A DNA stretch of 64,000 nt from Streptomyces sp. NBC_00443 (GCF_036014175.1 NZ_CP107917.1:5952001-6016000); one strand, 5' to 3'; shown: positions 17,055 to 25,675, counted from the stretch's first letter. A program made the numbers and translations. Notes: generated by a model not told the origin, from the letters alone.

Positions 17055-17898
17055 GAACGTGACCAAGCTGACGCGCACCGAGCGGCGGCGGTTCGTCGAG
17101 GCGTTGCTGGAGATCAAACGGCGTGGCGAGTACGACGAGTTCGTACGGCTGCACATCGCGCACTTCGTCGGGGACGGCCACCGGGGTCTGCGCGCCGCTC
17201 ACATGGCGCCCTCCTTCCTGCCCTGGCACCGCAGGTTCGTGCTGGACCTGGAGAACGCGCTGCGGCGTGTCGACTCCTCGGTCACCGTGCCGTACTGGGA
17301 CTGGACACGGGACCGAAAGACCACCTCGCTGCCGTGGACCGCCGAACTGCTCGGCGGCAACGGGCGGCCCGGGGACCGGCAGGTGATGACCGGGCCGTTC
17401 GCCTACCGGACCGGGAACTGGACCATCCGGGCGAGTGTCACCGACGGCGACTTCCTCACCCGGGACCTGGGCCGCTCCCGCAACCCGATGGCCCTGCCCA
17501 CCAAGGCCGACCTGAAGCAGGCCCTCGATGACCCCGTGTACGACGTCGCCCCCTGGGACTCGACGGTCACCAAGGGCTTCCGCAACAAGCTGGAGGGGTG
17601 GGGCAGCGGCAGGGACTCCTGGCGCAACCACAACCGGGTGCACCGCTGGGTCGGGGGCACGATGCTCGGCGGCGCGTCCGTCAACGACCCCGTCTTCTGG
17701 CTGCACCACGCCTTCGTGGACATGCAGTGGCAGCGCTGGCAGCGGCGCCACAGCAAGCACCGCTATCTGCCGGCGAAGCCGCCCGGCCGGGACAGTGTGC
17801 AGTACCGCCGGATCGTCGCCCGGGACCAACGGCTGCCGCCCTGGGACGTGACCCCGGACGAGCTGGAGGACGTGTCCAAGATCTACCGGTACGCCTGA
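17038..17898 (+). CDS. melC2: Tyrosinase MelC2
   Basis: A 286-residue type-3 copper monooxygenase that oxidises tyrosine and L-DOPA to quinones for melanin. All six copper ligands are recognisable. Copper A uses His39, His55 and His64 (the last in FLPWHRRF). Copper B uses His198 and His202 (NHNRVHRWVGG) and His224 (FWLHHAF). The length matches Streptomyces tyrosinases (about 273-290). It has no signal of its own, consistent with export bound to MelC1. RBS GGGAGG upstream of the ATG, which lies inside the end of melC1. Confidence 0.95.
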   Translation: MAYVRKNVTKLTRTERRRFVEALLEIKRRGEYDEFVRLHIAHFVGDGHRGLRAAHMAPSFLPWHRRFVLDLENALRRVDSSVTVPYWDWTRDRKTTSLPWTAELLGGNGRPGDRQVMTGPFAYRTGNWTIRASVTDGDFLTRDLGRSRNPMALPTKADLKQALDDPVYDVAPWDSTVTKGFRNKLEGWGSGRDSWRNHNRVHRWVGGTMLGGASVNDPVFWLHHAFVDMQWQRWQRRHSKHRYLPAKPPGRDSVQYRRIVARDQRLPPWDVTPDELEDVSKIYRYA

Positions 17899-17957
17899 CG
17901 CCCCGGCCCGCCGGAAAATCGCTCGGCCCCGCGGTCGGTGGCCGCTAGCCTCCGGAC

Positions 17958-18554
17958 ATGGCAACCGATCCGACGGAACAACTGGTCCGGCTGTTCGCCG
18001 AAGAGACCCGGGTACGCGCCTTCGCCGCCGTGGCGCTGGGCGCGCGGAGCGCCGAGCAGGTCGCCCTGGCGGCGGGGCTGTCCGCGAAGGAGACGGCCGT
18101 GTCGCTGCGGCGGCTGCGGGAGCAGGGCGTGGTGACGGCCGGGGACGCCGGGGAACTGGGCGTGGCGTACGACCTGTTCAAGGAGCAGGTACGGGCGGCG
18201 GCGCGGCGGGAGGACGGCAACGGGGCAGACCCGGGCCCCGCCTCCGGTGACGGGCCCACCGCCATGGTCCTGCGGACCTTCGTCCGGGACGGGCGGCTGG
18301 TCCGGCTGCCGGCGCGGTGGACACGCAAGAAGCTGGTGCTGCGGCACATCGCCGAGCAGACCTTCGAGCCGGGCGTCGAGTACCCGGAGCGGACCGTCAA
18401 CGACAAGCTGCGCGCCTGGTGCGAGGACAGCGACGACATCGACCATGTGACGCTCCGGCGCTACCTGGTCGACCTGCATCATCTGCGCCGGAGTGAGGGG
18501 ATCTACCGGCGCCCGGCCGAGGCCGAGCGGGCCCTGGTGGCCGGCATCGCCTGA
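17958..18554 (+). CDS. DUF2087 protein with N-terminal HTH domain
   Basis: A 198-residue protein. The N-terminal 70 residues look like a winged-helix/ArsR-type HTH (LSAKETAVSLRRLREQGVV). The C-terminal 85 residues carry the DUF2087 pattern LVRLPARWTRKKLVLRHIA, then EYPERTVNDKLRAW and HVTLRRYLVDLHHL. DUF2087 itself is thought to be nucleic-acid related, so this is a probable regulator with unknown target. The ATG follows a TAGCCT element by a few bases, suggesting a leaderless transcript. It converges on the dehydrogenase gene with a 9-base gap. Confidence 0.8.
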   Translation: MATDPTEQLVRLFAEETRVRAFAAVALGARSAEQVALAAGLSAKETAVSLRRLREQGVVTAGDAGELGVAYDLFKEQVRAAARREDGNGADPGPASGDGPTAMVLRTFVRDGRLVRLPARWTRKKLVLRHIAEQTFEPGVEYPERTVNDKLRAWCEDSDDIDHVTLRRYLVDLHHLRRSEGIYRRPAEAERALVAGIA

Positions 18555-18563
18555 CCGCGGCCG

Positions 18564-19523
18564 TCAGGGCAGCCGTCGTACCGGTGAACCCGCCAGGTAC
18601 GCCTGGATGTCCTCGACCGCCTGGCCGTAGTACGTGGCGTAGTTGGCCTGCGAGACATAGCCCAGGTGGGGTGTGGCGAGCAGGCGCGGCGCGGTGCGCA
18701 TCGGGTGGTCGGCCGGGAGGGGCTCGGTGTCGAAGACGTCGACGCCGGCGCCGGCGATGCGGCCCTCGTGCAGGGCGGCGAGCAGGGCGGCCTGGTCGAC
18801 GATCGCCGCGCGTGAGGTGTTGACCAGATACGCCGTCGGCTTGAGCAGGGCGATCTCGGCGGGGCCGACCAGGCCGCGGGTGCGGTCGCTCAGGGCGAGG
18901 TGGACCGAGACGAAGTCACTCTCGGCGAGCAGGGCCTCCTTGGAGGGGGCCAGGTGGACGCCGACCTCGTCCGCGTACTCCTTGGTGAGGTTCTGACTCC
19001 ACGCGCTGACGTGCATCCCGAAGGCGAGGCCGACCTGGGCCACCCGGCTGCCGATCTTCCCCAGGCCGAGCACGCCGAGCCTGCGGCCGTGCAGGTCGGC
19101 GCCGACGGTGCTCTGCCAGGGGCCGCCCGAGCGCAACGCGTTGCTCTCCTGCACGAGGCCGCGGGCGAGGCCCAGCAGCAGGGCCCAGGTGAGCTCGACC
19201 GGGGGCGTGGAGGAACTCGCCGTACCGCAGACGGTGACGCCGTGCGCCTCGGCGGCGGCGTAGTCGATGACCGTGTTGCGCATGCCGGAGGCGATCAGCA
19301 GCTTCAGCCGGGGGAGCCGGGCGATCAGGGACGCGGGGAAGGGGACGCGTTCGCGCAGGGTGACCACGATGTCGAAGCCGGCGAGGGCCGCGGCCAGGGC
19401 GTCCTCGCCGGGGAAGTGACGCGTGAACCGGACGACCTCCACGTCGTCCGCGAGCGGCGACCAGTCGGCGACTTCGGTCGCGACGTTCTGGAAGTCGTCG
19501 AGCACAGCACAGCGCAGCCGCAC
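18564..19523 (-). CDS. D-2-hydroxyacid dehydrogenase family protein
   Basis: A 319-residue NAD-dependent D-isomer 2-hydroxyacid dehydrogenase. The dinucleotide loop is GLGKIGSRVA near residue 150. The catalytic set is an Arg in NTSRAAIVDQ, a Glu in VDVFDTEPL and a His in TPHLGYVSQ. The C-terminal LPADHPMR segment is typical. GTG 19523 has GAGAGG 7 bases upstream; the frame stays open further upstream but lacks homology there. Substrate unknown. It is divergent from the epimerase-like gene. Confidence 0.85.
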   Translation of the reverse strand: MRLRCAVLDDFQNVATEVADWSPLADDVEVVRFTRHFPGEDALAAALAGFDIVVTLRERVPFPASLIARLPRLKLLIASGMRNTVIDYAAAEAHGVTVCGTASSSTPPVELTWALLLGLARGLVQESNALRSGGPWQSTVGADLHGRRLGVLGLGKIGSRVAQVGLAFGMHVSAWSQNLTKEYADEVGVHLAPSKEALLAESDFVSVHLALSDRTRGLVGPAEIALLKPTAYLVNTSRAAIVDQAALLAALHEGRIAGAGVDVFDTEPLPADHPMRTAPRLLATPHLGYVSQANYATYYGQAVEDIQAYLAGSPVRRLP

Positions 19524-19684
19524 GGTGGTTCCTCTCCATGGCCGGGGCACCGACTGGACCGACTCTACGACGGTGTCGCGAGGGCGGATTGACCGGCAGC
19601 GGGTCCGTCCCCGACCGTTGATCACGCACGCGATCATGCCGGCGGTCCATGTCCGCAGTCGTGTCCACACGGGAGGGGTCCACC

Positions 19685-20644
19685 TTGTCACCACGCATCC
19701 TCGTCACCGGAGGCAGCGGCTTCGTCGGAGGTCATGTCGTCACCGCCCTCCGGGAGTCGCGGCGCGACACGCCGGCCCCGGTCCGGCTCCTGCTGCGCGA
19801 CCCGGGGAGCCTGCCACCGGGCGGCGGCGGCCTCGCCGACGGTGCCCCCGCGACGGACGTCGTACGGGCCGACCTGGCCGATCCGCCGTCGCTGCGGGGT
19901 GTCTGCGACGGCGTCGACGTCGTACTGCACTGCGCCTCCCACATCGGCGACGACATACCGCTCACCGAGGCCGTCAACGACCACGGCACCCGCGCCCTCG
20001 TCGAGGAGGCGACACGCGCCGGTGTCTCCCGCGTCGTCTACGTCAGTACGGCCGCCGTGTACGGCCGAGGGCCCTTCACCGACGCGCCTGCGGGCGAGTT
20101 GCCGCTCGCACCGGCCTCGCCGACCAGCCGTGCCCGTGCCGCCGCCGAACGGTATGTGCTGGACGCGGGCGGCGTCGTACTGCGCCCGCACCTTGTGCTC
20201 GGCGCAGGCGACCGGTGGGTGGTGCCCGGCCTGGTCGGCCTGATGGGGCTGCTGTCGGCGCCGCTGAAGGGAGGCGCCGCCCGGCACTCGGCCGTCGACG
20301 TACGTGCGTTGGGACGTGCGGTGGTCGCCGCCGGCCTGTCGGACCGGGACCTGGCCGGCGTCCACCACGTCAACCACCCGGATCCGGTTGCCTGTTCAGA
20401 ACTGCTGGGCACGGTGGCCGACCGGATCGCCCCGCACCTGCCGGGCGTAGCCGTAGGCATCGACGAGGCGCGGGCCCGCCTCGACGGGCAGCCGCGCGCA
20501 CTGCACCACCTCGACATGCTCGCCGTGGACCACTGGTTCGCGGACGACGGTTTCTGGGCGGGCGCAGGAGTGGAACCCGGGGTGGGTTTCGCACAGGGCA
20601 TGGCGGAACACGCGTCGTGGTACCGGCGGTTCCTGGACCGCTGA
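19685..20644 (+). CDS. NAD(P)-dependent epimerase/dehydratase-like protein (atypical active site)
   Basis: A 319-residue extended short-chain dehydrogenase. The Rossmann motif TGGSGFVGGH is at the N-terminus and YVSTAAVYG near residue 120. Where typical members have the catalytic YxxxK (often SPYGRTKAAAER), this protein reads SPTSRARAAAER, so both Tyr and Lys appear replaced. It may therefore bind nucleotide-sugar or NAD without classical catalysis, or belong to a subfamily with another mechanism. TTG 19685 is chosen because GGGAGGGG lies 6 bases upstream. An ATG at 19649 would add 12 residues. Confidence 0.75.
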   Translation: MSPRILVTGGSGFVGGHVVTALRESRRDTPAPVRLLLRDPGSLPPGGGGLADGAPATDVVRADLADPPSLRGVCDGVDVVLHCASHIGDDIPLTEAVNDHGTRALVEEATRAGVSRVVYVSTAAVYGRGPFTDAPAGELPLAPASPTSRARAAAERYVLDAGGVVLRPHLVLGAGDRWVVPGLVGLMGLLSAPLKGGAARHSAVDVRALGRAVVAAGLSDRDLAGVHHVNHPDPVACSELLGTVADRIAPHLPGVAVGIDEARARLDGQPRALHHLDMLAVDHWFADDGFWAGAGVEPGVGFAQGMAEHASWYRRFLDR

Positions 20645-20663
20645 GGGTAGAGGCAGGAACTTC

Positions 20664-21503
20664 GTGGACATCGCATGCACATTGGCGGGCAAGATCGCAC
20701 TGGTCACCGGCGCCGGCCGGGGCATCGGCAGAGCCATCGCCGGGCGGCTCGCCCAGGACGGGGCGCTGGTCGGCGTCCACTACGGCCGCAGTGAGGCCGC
20801 CGCCCTGGAACTCGTCGAGGAGATACGGCACGACGGTGGGCGTGCCTTCGCGCTCGGGGCCGAGCTGGGGGTGCCGGGTGACGCCGGGGCCGTCTTCGAG
20901 GCGTTCGACGCGGGGCTGCGGAAGGAGTGGGAGGAGTACGGGGGGTACGGCGCATGGGAGGAGGGCGCGGGGGAGGAGGGTGGATCGGCGCCGGACGCCG
21001 AAGGCTCGCTCGACATCCTGGTGAACAACGCGGGCACGAGCGGTTCGGGGCCGGTGAGTCAGGCCACTCCCGAGATCTTCGATCGCATGATCGCCGTCAA
21101 CGCCAAGGCGCCGTTCTTCCTCGTGCAGAACGCGCTGCCGCGGATGCGGGACGGCGGGCGCATCATCAACGTCTCCTCGCTCGCCTCACAGCGCGCCTTC
21201 CCCGAATCCCTCGCGTACGCCATGTCCAAGGGCGCGCTGGACACGATGACCCTGGGCCTGGCCAAGGAACTCGGTGGCCGCGGGATCACCGTCAACACGG
21301 TCAGGCCCGGGTTCATCGAGACGGACATGAACGCCCGACGCAGGACGACGCCCGAGGCGCGGGCCGCCCTGGCCGCACGGTCCGTCTTCGACCGGATCGG
21401 CCGGCCCGCCGACGTGGCGGACGCTGTGGCGTTCCTCGCCTCCGACGCCGCTCGCTGGATCACCGGTCAGTACCTCGATGTCAGCGGCGGCACGGATCTG
21501 TGA
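20664..21503 (+). CDS. SDR family oxidoreductase with low-complexity insert
   Basis: A 279-residue classical short-chain dehydrogenase/reductase, closest in look to 3-oxoacyl-ACP reductase-type enzymes. It has the cofactor motif TGAGRGIG, the NNAG motif, the catalytic Ser in INVSSLAS, YAMSK with catalytic Tyr/Lys, and a C-terminal TGQYLDVSGG. Between the fourth strand region and NNAG there is an extra stretch of about 30 residues rich in Glu, Gly and Tyr (roughly residues 88-115), not usual for the family. GTG start, 19 bases after the epimerase-like gene, with which it is probably co-transcribed. Confidence 0.85.
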   Translation: MDIACTLAGKIALVTGAGRGIGRAIAGRLAQDGALVGVHYGRSEAAALELVEEIRHDGGRAFALGAELGVPGDAGAVFEAFDAGLRKEWEEYGGYGAWEEGAGEEGGSAPDAEGSLDILVNNAGTSGSGPVSQATPEIFDRMIAVNAKAPFFLVQNALPRMRDGGRIINVSSLASQRAFPESLAYAMSKGALDTMTLGLAKELGGRGITVNTVRPGFIETDMNARRRTTPEARAALAARSVFDRIGRPADVADAVAFLASDAARWITGQYLDVSGGTDL

Positions 21504-21589
21504 CCGGCTCTGACCGTAATGGCCCGATATGTTGTGGTCTGCTGTGGCCACCGGGGCAGGATGAGCCAGGACGGGACGAGGAGACCGGG

Positions 21590-22429
21590 ATGACCGCGTC
21601 GTACGAAACCATCAACATCAGGCTGGACGGCAACGTCCTGTCCGCCACGTTCAACGCGCCGCCGATGAACCTCATCGGCCCCGAGGTCGTGCGGGACCTG
21701 GTGGCACTGCTCGACGAGCTGTCCCACCCGACCGCCCCCCGCGTGGTGATCTTCGACAGCGCGGACGCCGACTTCTTCTTCCCGCACGTCGACCTGACGA
21801 AAGTCGCCGAGTACACCGCGGAGGCCGCCAAGGCCGGAGGCCCCGGCGACGCGTCCCTGGGCATGCTGTTCCGCAAGCTGAGCCGGCTCCCCGCCGTCAC
21901 CATCGGCAAGCTGCGCGGCCGCGCCCGGGGAGCGGGCAGTGAGTTCCTCCTGGCTTGCGACATGCGCTTCGCCGCGGCGGAGAACGCCGTCCTCAGCCAG
22001 CCGGAGGTGGGAATCGGAACACCTCCCGGCGCGGGCGCGATCCAGCACCTCACCCGTCTGCTGGGCCGGGGCCGGGCACTCGAAGCCGTACTGACCTCAT
22101 CGGACTTCGACGCCGACCTCGCCGAACGCTACGGATGGGTCAACCGTGCGGTCCCCGACGCCGAACTCGACGCGTTCGTGGCCGCTATCGCCGCGCGGAT
22201 CGGCGGCTTCCCCCGCGACGCCCTGATCGCAGCCAAGTCGGCCATCAACGCCATCAGCCTGCCCACCCCCGCCGAAGTGCGCGCGGACGCCGCGCTGTTC
22301 CAGCAACTCGTCCGAGGCGAGAAGGCGACGCAGCGTACGGCTGAGCTCTTCGAGCGGGGCCTGCAGTCCCGGGGCGCCACCGAGCTCGGCCTCGGGGAGG
22401 CGTTGGGTCACTTGCCGGCGGTCGACTGA
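21590..22429 (+). CDS. Enoyl-CoA hydratase/isomerase family protein
   Basis: A 279-residue crotonase-fold protein. NVLSATFNAPPMNL at the N-terminus, the oxyanion-hole glycines in RGRARGAGSEF and the PEVGIGTPPGAG stretch are typical. The usual A/G-D-xK first oxyanion motif is altered to FFFPHVDL, so activity may be hydratase, isomerase or another crotonase reaction. ATG with GAGGAG nearby; an 86-base gap separates it from the SDR. The FtsX-permease remnant on the other strand begins only about 6 bases past its stop. Confidence 0.83.
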   Translation: MTASYETINIRLDGNVLSATFNAPPMNLIGPEVVRDLVALLDELSHPTAPRVVIFDSADADFFFPHVDLTKVAEYTAEAAKAGGPGDASLGMLFRKLSRLPAVTIGKLRGRARGAGSEFLLACDMRFAAAENAVLSQPEVGIGTPPGAGAIQHLTRLLGRGRALEAVLTSSDFDADLAERYGWVNRAVPDAELDAFVAAIAARIGGFPRDALIAAKSAINAISLPTPAEVRADAALFQQLVRGEKATQRTAELFERGLQSRGATELGLGEALGHLPAVD

Positions 22430-22434
22430 GGCCG

Positions 22435-23215
22435 TTGCGCACTCCGTCAGGCCCAGCTGTTTGGCGGTGCTCTCGCCGAGGACGGCCTCGCCCGGCTTGC
22501 TCCAGCGCTGGTCCCGGCTGCCCAGGACATCCAGGACAGTGGCGTCGGCCGTGTTCTCCGCCAGTTCCGCGGCCTTGGCGGCCTTGGCGGCCTTGGCGGC
22601 CTTCGCGTCCGTCAGCACGAACGCGCGGGTCGGCAGGGCGGCCTTGCCCACCGGGTTGGCGGCGACGACCTCGTCGGTGTTCCCGGGTGTGCCGTCCGGG
22701 GTGACGATCGTCTGGCCCGAGACCTTCAGTGCCTCGCCCGCCGGGTAGGCCACCCGCATGGTCTCCACCACGCCGCTCAGCAGTACGGCGAAACCGACGG
22801 CGGCGATCACGGGGGCCACCAGGGAGGCGGCGCGGCGCGGGTTGGCGACCAGTTCCGCCCGGATGAGGACCGGGCCCGCGGAGCCGCCGCGCTGGAACGG
22901 AGCGGTCAGGAACCGGCCGACGGCACCGATGAACACGGGGGTCAGCAGAGCGGCCGCGACGATCAGCGTCATGGTGGCGAAGATCGCCATGCTGATGCGG
23001 TTGTCGGCGCTGGAGGTGGCGGTGCCGATGGCGAGGAGCACACCGGCACCGAGGACCGCGAGACCCGCGATCCAACGGCCGCGCCCCATGCCCTTGTTGG
23101 CGGAGCGGCTGTCCAGGAGAGCCTCGATGGGGGCGACCTGGGCGACCTGGGCGGCCTTGCGGCCGGCGGTCCAGGCGCCGATCACGCTGACACCGATACC
23201 GATCACGGACCGTGC
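22435..23215 (-). pseudogene. FtsX-type ABC transporter permease remnant
   Basis: In one minus-strand frame, residues resembling the middle of an MacB/FtsX-like permease run from about 23215 to 22440: VIGIGVSVIGAWTAGRKAAQ, several hydrophobic helices and RAELVANPRRAASLVAP. It then loses similarity near 22435, where the frame enters the antisense of the enoyl-CoA hydratase gene. Neither the N-terminal helix and MacB-type domain nor the C-terminal FtsX helices are present. Its upstream end is joined directly to NRPS sequence. It is therefore a doubly truncated internal fragment. Confidence 0.75.
22571..22606. repeat. 9-bp tandem repeat (four units) in the permease remnant
   Basis: The unit GGCCTTGGC occurs three times, then GGCCTTCGC, encoding a run of Ala-Lys-Ala on the minus strand. 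It is a simple-sequence expansion consistent with relaxed selection. Confidence 0.75.
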
Positions 23216-23760
23216 CGACCAGTTCGGCGAACGTGGTGTCGGGGGTACGGTGACGCGCAGTGGCAGGTCGTTGGCGAGCATCGACGGGGTGGCCAGCGCG
23301 GCCGGCGTGCGACGGGCGGCCACCGGGATGCCCAGGACCACGTCGTCGACGGAGAGCATCCGGTGGTGGTACACGGCAGGGCGTGCCGGAACAGGGGACC
23401 GGCCTCCAGGTCGGCAACGGTGGCGAGATCGCGGTCCATCCAGGCGTGGGCGGCGGCCTCAGGGTCGGCCTCGGCCCGCAGGCCCACCAGGTCCACCGTG
23501 GCGTCCACCTGGGCGCGGACGATCTGGAACACCTCACCGTCGTCACCGAACCGGGACCGCAGCGTGTCGGTCTCGGCCACCGCACGGATGACGGCTCGGC
23601 GCAGCACCTCGATGTCGAGGGCAACGGAGTCGAAGTGAACGGCGCACTGGTAGAGCGGGCTCTCCGGTTCCAACCGCTGAGCCACCCACACGCCGAGTTG
23701 AGCGGCGGTGACCGGCAGGCGGACATCGTGACGAACCTCGGAAAGTGCCAACCGACTCAC
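23205..23760 (-). pseudogene. NRPS condensation-domain remnant
   Basis: From GTG 23760 the minus strand encodes the start of a condensation domain: RLPVTAAQLGVWVAQRL, then a SPLY..AVHFD stretch and AVAETDTLRSRF. A frame change near 23380 leads to MYHHRML..VDDVVLGIPVAAR and TPSMLANDLPLRV. A further one-base shift in the C-run near 23247 restores DTTFAELVGTVRD. The segment normally separating the HHxxxDG motif from DVVLGxPVxxR (over 100 residues) is missing. With two frame changes, an internal deletion and no adenylation domain, it cannot be functional. It runs straight into the permease remnant. Confidence 0.8.
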
Positions 23761-24047
23761 GCTCCCAGAACGGTGTACCGGTGCGGACCACAGCGGAGGC
23801 GCCGGCCCCGTGACGGCGTGACGCTCCGAGCGGAGGATCCCGACGCCGCCTATCTCGCGCCTATAGGTGGCGGGACACTGCCGGGGATCCTTGATGGCGC
23901 GCTGCGGCGAGAAGGGGTCCGCGGGAACGCTGGATCCGTTGACCGCCCCTGAGACATCCCGGCGCGTCACCGGACGGGCAGGGATGTCTCGTAGTTCCTC
24001 GGTTGGGGCTTGGACGATGGGTAGCGGCCGCGTGCGACGATGCTGCT
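23761..24047. other. Intergenic, no supported feature
   Basis: About 290 bases between the NRPS remnant and the next plus-strand gene. It probably holds the old promoter of the NRPS gene and the promoter of the gene at 24048. I see no other structure. Confidence 0.4.
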
Positions 24048-24755
24048 GTGCTGGATGAGATCGACGCGGTGGACTGGGGCTCCATACCGGGCCCTCCCGA
24101 GTGGTATGAACCGGATCGCGCCGCCCGTGGTCTACGTGCCCTCTTCGAGTCAGCGAACCCGGTACAGGCGGCGGAGGCCGGCTCGCAGCTCGGCGGCGGC
24201 GGAATTGTTCATGGCCACAGCGCCGCGGTGTTCCCAGCGGCCGTGGCTGCGACCCCGCTGCTTCTGGACATCGCCCAGCGGGGCCACCCGGCGGCAGGGG
24301 CCACTGCGTTGGGTCTGCTCGATGAGGCTCTGTCGTGCTATCCGCATGCCGGATACACGCGCGTGGTGGCTCCTGACGGCACCGCGGTTCCCGTCTGCTG
24401 TGCCATCGCCCACCGCCTGCGAGCCCGCACCGATTTCCTTGTCGGGCTGGGCAAGAGGGGCAAGTCCTTGCTGGCCGACGCGGCCGTGCACTGGCGCTTC
24501 GAGATCCGCCAGTGTGTCGCCGACAGCCGCGACACGGCAGCCTTCGGCATCTTGACCGGCCGTTTCCCCGACGGCGTACATGCGGCGGAAATGCATCACG
24601 CTGATGCCATCACAGTGCTGAACGAACTCAGCCTCGAATACCCGCCCGCGGAGGGCTCTCTCGAAGCATGCCTACGGGTGATCGCCCGGCACCCGGCCGA
24701 ACTGCCGCCAGGCGCCGTGCTGTTTCCGGCGGAGTGCGGGGATCGCGTGCACTGA
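24048..24755 (+). CDS. Hypothetical protein
   Basis: A 235-residue soluble protein from GTG 24048 (VLDEIDAVDW); the frame is open from 24003. It looks mostly alpha-helical with Ala/Leu-rich segments (FPAAVAATPLLLDIAQ, GATALGLLDEAL) that resemble HEAT-like repeats, and two neighbouring cysteines in PVCCAIAHRL. The acidic first 30 residues contain PEWYEPDRA. No family recognised. No clear RBS, so the start is uncertain. It lies between two patches of gene remnants. Confidence 0.6.
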   Translation: MLDEIDAVDWGSIPGPPEWYEPDRAARGLRALFESANPVQAAEAGSQLGGGGIVHGHSAAVFPAAVAATPLLLDIAQRGHPAAGATALGLLDEALSCYPHAGYTRVVAPDGTAVPVCCAIAHRLRARTDFLVGLGKRGKSLLADAAVHWRFEIRQCVADSRDTAAFGILTGRFPDGVHAAEMHHADAITVLNELSLEYPPAEGSLEACLRVIARHPAELPPGAVLFPAECGDRVH

Positions 24756-25035
24756 CTGGCTTCAGTGCGGCAAGGGCCTTCTGGCGCAGGGACCGGCTGC
24801 TGTCCGTGACGCGGCAAGACGCGTCCAGCAGATCAGGGCGCATCAGAGGGTGAGGGAGGCGTCGTGGATGTCGTCGCGCATCTCCCAGCTGATCCGCAGG
24901 CGGCGGAGTTTGCTTTGCTCGCACCGAGAGGCGCTTTCACCGTGGTTCCCCGCGTGTCGCGGCGCATGGCAATTCCCTCTCAGCCGGATCACAGTAGTCC
25001 CTCAGCGAGACCTCTCAGCGAGCCCCCTCAGCCTT
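24756..25035. other. Intergenic region, possible debris
   Basis: Nearly 300 bases without a supportable gene. A frame from about 24864 reads VDVVAHLPADPQ-like residues, of the kind often produced by the non-coding side of old mobile elements, but I cannot show this. Confidence 0.35.
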
Positions 25036-25067
25036 GCGGGGCCACAGCCTCGTGGCCGCGGCCCCGC
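25036..25067 (-). terminator. Hairpin, likely the former terminator of the GH74 gene
   Basis: Arms GCGGGGCC (25036-25043) and GGCCCCGC (25060-25067), 17 bases downstream of the GH74 remnant's stop on the minus strand. Confidence 0.55.
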
Positions 25068-25083
25068 TCGGGTGTGGGGGTGG

Positions 25084-25213
25084 TCAGGACGGGCTGCCGT
25101 ACTGCAGGCCGCGTCCGTTGGTGCCGACGTAGACCCGGCCGAAGACGTCGGGGTCGCCGGTGATGATGCCGAGGCTGGGGAAGTTGCCCCACTGGTGGGG
25201 GCAGTCGCGCTCA
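25084..25213 (-). pseudogene. C-terminal remnant of a GH74 xyloglucanase-type enzyme
   Basis: About 43 minus-strand codons reading HQWGN..IITGDPDVFGRVY and VGTNGRGLQYG before a stop match the last beta-propeller blade of glycoside hydrolase family 74 enzymes, where a closing ITGDPRxYGRVYxGTNGRG segment is characteristic. Everything upstream is missing: the frame becomes the antisense of the VapC remnant. The original enzyme would have been a secreted endo-xyloglucanase of more than 700 residues. Confidence 0.65.
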
Positions 25214-25419
25214 GCGGACGCGCACTGACGCAAGCGCGGCCTCATCGCCTCCGCTACGGCGCGTTGAATCTCGACCTTGCCGACGCGGTGAACGTGGCAC
25301 TCGCCGCCGACCACGACACGGACGCGATTCTCACCCTCGACCGACGAGACTTTCGGGCCGTACGCCCACTGCGCCGGCACAGGGCTTTCCGGGTACGCCC
25401 CGACGATCTCCCGCTGTGA
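25214..25419 (+). pseudogene. C-terminal remnant of a VapC-like PIN-domain toxin
   Basis: The last 65 or so codons read YGALNLDLADAVNVALA, then TDAILTLDRRDFRAVRPL and a short tail. This is the end of a PIN-domain ribonuclease with the third and fourth acidic positions (the Asp in LADA, and Asp in DRRDF). The first half with the initial catalytic Asp is missing, and no VapB antitoxin is seen. Sequence upstream in frame is antisense to the GH74 remnant, so this is a truncated leftover. Confidence 0.65.
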
Positions 25420-25675
25420 TGCAGGATCCGCTGCGCTCAAGTGTCTGCTGCCGCAAGGGACTTATGTATCGCCAGGCTGCGAGGTGAGTGCAGGACGGGT
25501 GTCGGTCGTCGCCCGCGAACGGCGGGCTGAGGGCGAGCCTCCCGCTCAACCGGCACGCGCTGGGCGGCGGCCTCGGGTCTCGCCTGAACGGCCGTGAGCG
25601 GCACCGGATGACATGGAAAATAAGACGGACGGCGGAGCCGGGCTCGGTAGCATCTTCGCTGTTGAAGGGGGAGTC

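Noticed and set aside
24860..25030. Remnant of an insertion sequence
   Set aside because: Only a vague resemblance to translated non-coding ends of mobile elements. No transposase motif, terminal inverted repeat or target duplication is visible.
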